Shown piece by piece: positions 60,552-64,000 of a stretch of 64,000 nt of DNA. Where the stretch lies: the NCBI GenBank assembly GCA_012729785.1, contig JAAYCL010000038.1, forward strand, positions 46,172 through 110,171. The letters are read 5' to 3'. Origin of the DNA: Chlamydiota bacterium. Lineage in GTDB: Bacteria > Auribacterota > Tritonobacteria > UBA1439. Each line of letters begins with the position of its first letter. Position 1 is the first letter of the stretch. Below the pieces are notes generated by a model that searched no databases, was not told the DNA's origin, and saw nothing but the letters and a program-made list of their open reading frames with translations. The translations under genes were made by a program, and so were the position numbers.

Positions 60552-61475
60552 TTACTTGATGATCCCTATCCGCGGCAGCTCGCGCAGGACAAACGACTCG
60601 AAATCCACGTCGGTGAGGGCGAGGGCGTAGACGATCCGGTTCGCCCGGCAGAAGTTCTTGAGGTCCCTGATGTGCCCCTCGAGCGCGTCGGCGTACTTCC
60701 TGCGGACGGCGGGGGTGACGGAGACCGTCCGCCGCTCCCGCGTCTCCACGTCCACCACCTCGGCCGAGGAGAGCCCCCGGAACGGGTCCATCTCGCGGGG
60801 GCCGAGGATTTGGATCACCTTCACGTCGTAGTTGAGGTAGCGGAGCAGGTTCAGCCCGCGCCGGCGCGCCGCCGGCTCGAAGAGGAAATCCGAGAGGATG
60901 ATGAAGACGCCGCGGTGGCCCCGCGTGAGGCTGGTGTAGCGCTGCAGGTAGCCGACGAAGTCGGTGCCGCCCCCCGGCTTGATGCCGAACAGGTACTCGC
61001 TGATGGCGAAGATCCCGCTCCGTTTCGAGAAGAAGGGGGGGCCGTTCAGAAACGAGGTGTCCGTCAGGGAGCCGGAGGTCTCGAGGTCCGAGAACGCCGC
61101 CGTCTTCACGCTGGAGTGCGTGGAGAGGCCGACGTAGCAGAGGGCGAGGGCGAGCTTGCGCGCGTAGTCGAACTTCCCGTCGCCCTCGGGATAGAGCATC
61201 GACCTGGACGCGTCGATGAGCACGTGCGTGGAGAAGTCGATATCCTCCTTGAACGTCTTCAGATAGAGCCGCTCGGTGCGCCCGTAGATATTCCAGTCGA
61301 TGTGCCGGATCTCGTCGCCGGGGAGGTAGTTCCGGTAGTCGGCGAACTCGATGCTCGTGCCGCTGATGTTGGCGAGGCGGTCCCCCTTGCGGACGGTGCG
61401 AAACTCCTTCAGGCTCCGGATGGCGAGCGCCTCCAGCCGCCGCAGGAACTCCGGGGAGAATATCTTGGTGAGCAT
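60552..61475 (-). CDS. DUF58-domain protein
   Basis: This 307-aa protein has the DUF58 signature GTSIEFADYRNYLPGDEIRHIDWNIYGRTERLYLKTFKED (about 49-88), with a VWA-like fold beginning VLIDASRSM. DUF58 proteins are standard partners of MoxR AAA ATPases. The gene follows MoxR by 72 bases and precedes the BatA-like gene. The mature protein is cytosolic. Confidence 0.93.
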   Translation of the reverse strand: MLTKIFSPEFLRRLEALAIRSLKEFRTVRKGDRLANISGTSIEFADYRNYLPGDEIRHIDWNIYGRTERLYLKTFKEDIDFSTHVLIDASRSMLYPEGDGKFDYARKLALALCYVGLSTHSSVKTAAFSDLETSGSLTDTSFLNGPPFFSKRSGIFAISEYLFGIKPGGGTDFVGYLQRYTSLTRGHRGVFIILSDFLFEPAARRRGLNLLRYLNYDVKVIQILGPREMDPFRGLSSAEVVDVETRERRTVSVTPAVRRKYADALEGHIRDLKNFCRANRIVYALALTDVDFESFVLRELPRIGIIK

Positions 61476-61547
61476 GGCGCGCCCCCGCCCCTTTCAGTCC
61501 GCCCCCGCGGGTTGCCGTTCATGGCGCCCTGCGGGATCGGACCGGAA

Positions 61548-62585
61548 TCACGGCTGCCGGCCGGCGCGGACCTCGTCGCGGACGCGGCGGAGGATCTCCG
61601 CGGCGGAGACCTTGTCCGCCTCGGCCTCGAAGTTGAGCACGACCCGGTGGTTCAGGGCGGGGACGAGCACGCGGTCGACGTCCTCGTAGCCCACGTTCGC
61701 CCGCCCGTCGAGAAGCGCGGCGACCTTGGCGCCGAGGACGAGGGCCTGCGCCCCCCGCGGGGAGGAACCGTAGTTCACATACCGGTCCACCGGGCGGGCG
61801 TCCGGATCGGCCGCCCGCCTCTTGTCGGGGCGCGTCGAGGTCACGATATCGATGATGTACCGCTCGACCTCGGCCGAGATGAGCACCTCGCGCACGAGCT
61901 GCCGCATCTCCCCGATCTCCTCCGCCGCCTCCGCGGGGTCGAAGGCGGGCACGATCTCGCTCCGCGCGGAGGCGGTGGTGCGCTTGAGGATCTCCCGCAG
62001 CTCGTCGGCGGTCGGGTAGTCGATGAATATCTTCAGCAGGAACCGGTCCACCTGCGCCTCGGGGAGCGGGTAGGTCCCCTCCATCTCGATCGGGTTCTGC
62101 GTCGCGAGGACGAAGAACGGCTCCACGAGCGGGCGGGTCACGCCGCCCGCGCTCACCTGCCGCTCCTCCATCGCCTCCAGCAGCGCCGACTGCGTGCGCG
62201 GCGTCGCCCGGTTGATCTCGTCGGCGAGGAGGATATTGGTGAAGATCGGGCCCGGCGAGAAGTCGAACCTCTTGCCGCCGTGTTCGCCCTCGACGACGAG
62301 CTGCGTGCCGATGATGTCGGCGGGCATCAGGTCGGGGGTGAACTGGATCCGCTTGAAGTCGAAACCAAGCGCGCGGCTCAGCGACTTGACGAGGAGCGTC
62401 TTGCCGAGGCCCGGCACCCCCTCGAGCAGCACGTGGCCGCGCGCGAAGAAGCAGATGAGCACCTGTTCGACGATCTCCGTTTGGCCGACGATCACCCGCC
62501 CGATCTGATCGCGAAGCGCGCCGAAGACCCGCTTGAACTGCTCGATCGCATCCTTGCCCGCGAACCTCCCCGCACGCCCTGCCAT
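61548..62585 (-). CDS. MoxR-family AAA ATPase
   Basis: This 345-aa MoxR-type AAA+ ATPase has Walker A GVPGLGKT (56-63), Walker B IFTNILLADEINRATPRTQSALLEAMEE and the sensor block VLATQNPIEMEGTYPLPEAQ DRF. MoxR proteins are thought to act as chaperones maturing VWA proteins, for which several candidates follow. AAGGAGATATCC precedes the ATG at 62585, a strong ribosome binding site. Confidence 0.95.
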   Translation of the reverse strand: MAGRAGRFAGKDAIEQFKRVFGALRDQIGRVIVGQTEIVEQVLICFFARGHVLLEGVPGLGKTLLVKSLSRALGFDFKRIQFTPDLMPADIIGTQLVVEGEHGGKRFDFSPGPIFTNILLADEINRATPRTQSALLEAMEERQVSAGGVTRPLVEPFFVLATQNPIEMEGTYPLPEAQVDRFLLKIFIDYPTADELREILKRTTASARSEIVPAFDPAEAAEEIGEMRQLVREVLISAEVERYIIDIVTSTRPDKRRAADPDARPVDRYVNYGSSPRGAQALVLGAKVAALLDGRANVGYEDVDRVLVPALNHRVVLNFEAEADKVSAAEILRRVRDEVRAGRQP

Positions 62586-62597
62586 GGATATCTCCTT

Positions 62598-62655
62598 GGT
62601 TCTCTGCCGCGGATTCCCGCAGACCATCACGGATCCGAGTGCGGTTCAACGCGGA
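62598..62655. repeat. Degenerate CGCGGAT-type intergenic repeat
   Basis: TGCCGCGGATTCCCGCAGAC and ATCACGGATCCGAG lie between MoxR and the repeat-rich gene. They share the units of the palindromic elements elsewhere. Confidence 0.5.
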
Positions 62656-62763
62656 ACGCGCACGGTGCAAGGCCGTTGAATCTCTCGGCGTTCAACCTCG
62701 GATCTTCAACCGCTTTTCCATCCGCGGCACGACCGTTATTCCTCTCCCCGACTGCGTCGCACC

Positions 62764-62783
62764 GGGCGGCCTGAAGGCCGCCC
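62764..62783. repeat. Perfect 8-bp hairpin GGGCGGCC-TGAA-GGCCGCCC
   Basis: The hairpin (62764-62771 with 62776-62783) directly adjoins the stop codon of the repeat-rich gene on the minus strand. No T-tract follows, so it may protect the mRNA end or be a dispersed repeat rather than a terminator. Confidence 0.6.
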
Positions 62784-64000
62784 TACGGCGTTCCCGAGTT
62801 GATGCGCCTGAGGATCTCCCGGTACTCCAAAGGCACCGGGGCCGGGCGCACGGCGTCCTCCCCGGCCTGCTCGTCGGAGAGCCGCGCCGCCGGGTCGATC
62901 CCGCGCGCGGGGGCCTGCGTTTCATCCCCGCCGACGCCCTCCGCGGGCGAGAGCGTAAGACGCTTCGACGCCCGCCCCTCCGTCTCATCGCCGGCCTTCA
63001 TCTGCAGGTAGACCCTGTCAGCGACCTCCGAAGGGGGCGCCACGGGGCTGTCGGCGAGGCGGGGGTCGTGCGCCGTTCCGCCGGGGAGCGGCTCTCCTTC
63101 CCCGGCGCCCGGCATCGCCTCCCCCGCCGTCTCCTCGGGGCGTTTCCGAGAGGCGCCGGAACCGGCGGAAGGATCCCGCCCGCTCTCGGCCGCCGATTCG
63201 GCGCCCGCCGCCTGCCCGCCCGCGCCCTCGCCGTCTTTCTCGGCGCTCTTTCCTCCGGCCGCGGCGGACGGGGGCTGGCCCAAGGTCGAGCCTCCCGACT
63301 GCCTTTCCCCGCCGCCCTTCTGCGGTTGTTTGAACGGAAGGCCGGTGCCCGCCTTCTTGGCGGATTTCCCCGCGCCGCCCTTCTCCACTCCTTTCCCGCC
63401 CGGGGCCTCCTCTTTCGCCTGGCCCGAGCCGGTATCCCCCTTCTTCGCGCCCGCGGCGCCCGCCTCCTTCTCCTCGGCGCCCGCCGTCTCCTTCCCCTTC
63501 CCGCCGGGCCCTTCGCCTTTCGCGCCGCCCTTCTCCACGCCTTTCCCGCCCGCCGTCTCCTCTCCCGCCTGGCCCGAGCCGGTATCCCCCTTCTTCGCGC
63601 CCGCGGCGCCCGCCTCCTTCTCCTCTGCGCCCGCCGTCTCCTTCCCCTTCCCGCCGGGCCCTTCGACTTTCGCGGCGCCCTTCTCCACGCCTTTCCCGCC
63701 CGCCGCCGCCTCTCCCGCCTGACCCGAGCCGGCATCTCCCTTCTTCGCGCCCGCGGCGCCCGACTCCTTCTCCTCTGCGCCCGCCGTCTCCTTCCCCTTC
63801 CCGCCGGGCCCTTCGACTTTCGCGGCGCCCTTCTCCACTCCTTTCCCGCCCGGGGCCTCCTCTTTCGCCTGGCCCGAGCCGGTATCCCCCTTCTTCGTGC
63901 CCGTGGCGCCCGACTCCTTCTCCTCTGCGCCCGCCGTCTCCTTCCCCTTCCCGCCGGGCCCTTCAACTTTCGCGGCGCCCTTCTCCACGCCTTTCCCGCC
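62783..64000 (-). CDS. Low-complexity repeat protein, 5' end outside the window
   Basis: At least 405 codons of a Gly/Lys/Glu/Ala-rich protein are visible; the start lies beyond position 64000. The N-proximal part consists of 50-residue repeats (for example EKGAAKVEGPGGKGKETAGAEE). A disordered acidic stretch and a short conserved-looking end PLEYREILRRINSGTP follow. The end resembles the C-terminal tail (PxEYRExxRRY) seen in proteins of Bat/MoxR loci, which is an inference. It is upstream of MoxR and may open the operon. Confidence 0.75.
   Translation of the reverse strand, partial: GGKGVEKGAAKVEGPGGKGKETAGAEEKESGATGTKKGDTGSGQAKEEAPGGKGVEKGAAKVEGPGGKGKETAGAEEKESGAAGAKKGDAGSGQAGEAAAGGKGVEKGAAKVEGPGGKGKETAGAEEKEAGAAGAKKGDTGSGQAGEETAGGKGVEKGGAKGEGPGGKGKETAGAEEKEAGAAGAKKGDTGSGQAKEEAPGGKGVEKGGAGKSAKKAGTGLPFKQPQKGGGERQSGGSTLGQPPSAAAGGKSAEKDGEGAGGQAAGAESAAESGRDPSAGSGASRKRPEETAGEAMPGAGEGEPLPGGTAHDPRLADSPVAPPSEVADRVYLQMKAGDETEGRASKRLTLSPAEGVGGDETQAPARGIDPAARLSDEQAGEDAVRPAPVPLEYREILRRINSGTP
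63381..64000. repeat. 150-bp tandem repeat (at least four full copies)
   Basis: The landmark TTCTCCAC recurs at 63381, 63531, 63681, 63831 and 63981, an exact 150-base period encoding 50 residues per unit on the minus strand. Four complete copies and the beginning of a fifth are visible. Units differ by a few substitutions only, and the array continues past the window. Confidence 0.92.

Overview
The window is about 64 kb of uniformly GC-rich DNA (roughly 70% by eye) from a bacterial chromosome. Signs of a diderm envelope are a Skp/OmpH-like lipoprotein, several lipobox proteins and a peptidoglycan-recycling set including Mpl. Signs of an anaerobic, fermentative or acetogenic life are a complete V/A-type ATPase operon, acetate kinase, an iron-containing alcohol dehydrogenase, an iron-sulfur flavoprotein, DUF362 ferredoxin-like proteins and a CooC-type nickel ATPase. 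This mix suits a poorly cultured deep-branching lineage (PVC/Omnitrophota-like candidate phyla would fit), but no single gene here fixes the taxonomy and I do not assign it. There are no rRNA genes, prophage, transposase genes or CRISPR arrays. One tRNA (Leu, CAG) is present.

Layout. 0.2-3.5 kb: iron-sulfur flavoprotein, a 60-aa ORFan and RNase R. 3.6-12.3 kb: a nine-gene V-type ATPase operon in the order H/G, C, I, K, F, E, A, B, D, followed closely by a Usp protein and a PTS EIIA-like protein. 13.4-21.2 kb: a GT39-like membrane protein, small ORFans, a PHP phosphoesterase, DUF362 ferredoxin, QueD, a HEAT-repeat protein and glutamine synthetase. 21.2-31.3 kb, mostly minus strand: CHASE2-only protein, XerD, an MBL hydrolase, two thrombospondin-type-3 repeat proteins flanking a Tat-exported DUF362 protein, a flippase-like protein, MurU and AmgK. 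31.3-33.7 kb, plus strand: LdcA and Mpl, which complete a divergent peptidoglycan-recycling locus. 33.8-42.3 kb: an inactivated DnaE paralog, cold shock protein, lipoprotein, azoreductase, BASS transporter, tRNA-Leu, a degenerate LytM protein, a Skp-like lipoprotein and aconitase. 42.4-53.4 kb: a decayed four-helix-bundle gene, isochorismatase-like hydrolase, Fe-ADH, cupin, MFS transporter, an HNH protein with two HTH segments, a CooC-type ATPase, AckA and a secreted beta-helix protein. 53.5 kb to the end, minus strand: an extended Bat/MoxR gene set (repeat-rich protein, MoxR, DUF58, BatA-like, two paralogous VWA/amidotransferase-like proteins, PDZ protein).

Three cross-cutting patterns stand out. 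First, a recurrent -10 hexamer TATACT often lies only 6-8 bases before the start codon, which implies leaderless mRNAs. Second, palindromic intergenic repeats built from CACGGAG and CGCGGAT units recur, some next to promoters. Third, two calcium-binding-repeat proteins share a distinctive C-terminal tail that looks like a sorting signal or recognition motif I cannot name.

All calls are by reading sequence; no database search was possible. Domain assignments rest on motif recognition, and starts were chosen from ribosome binding sites, overlaps and promoters.
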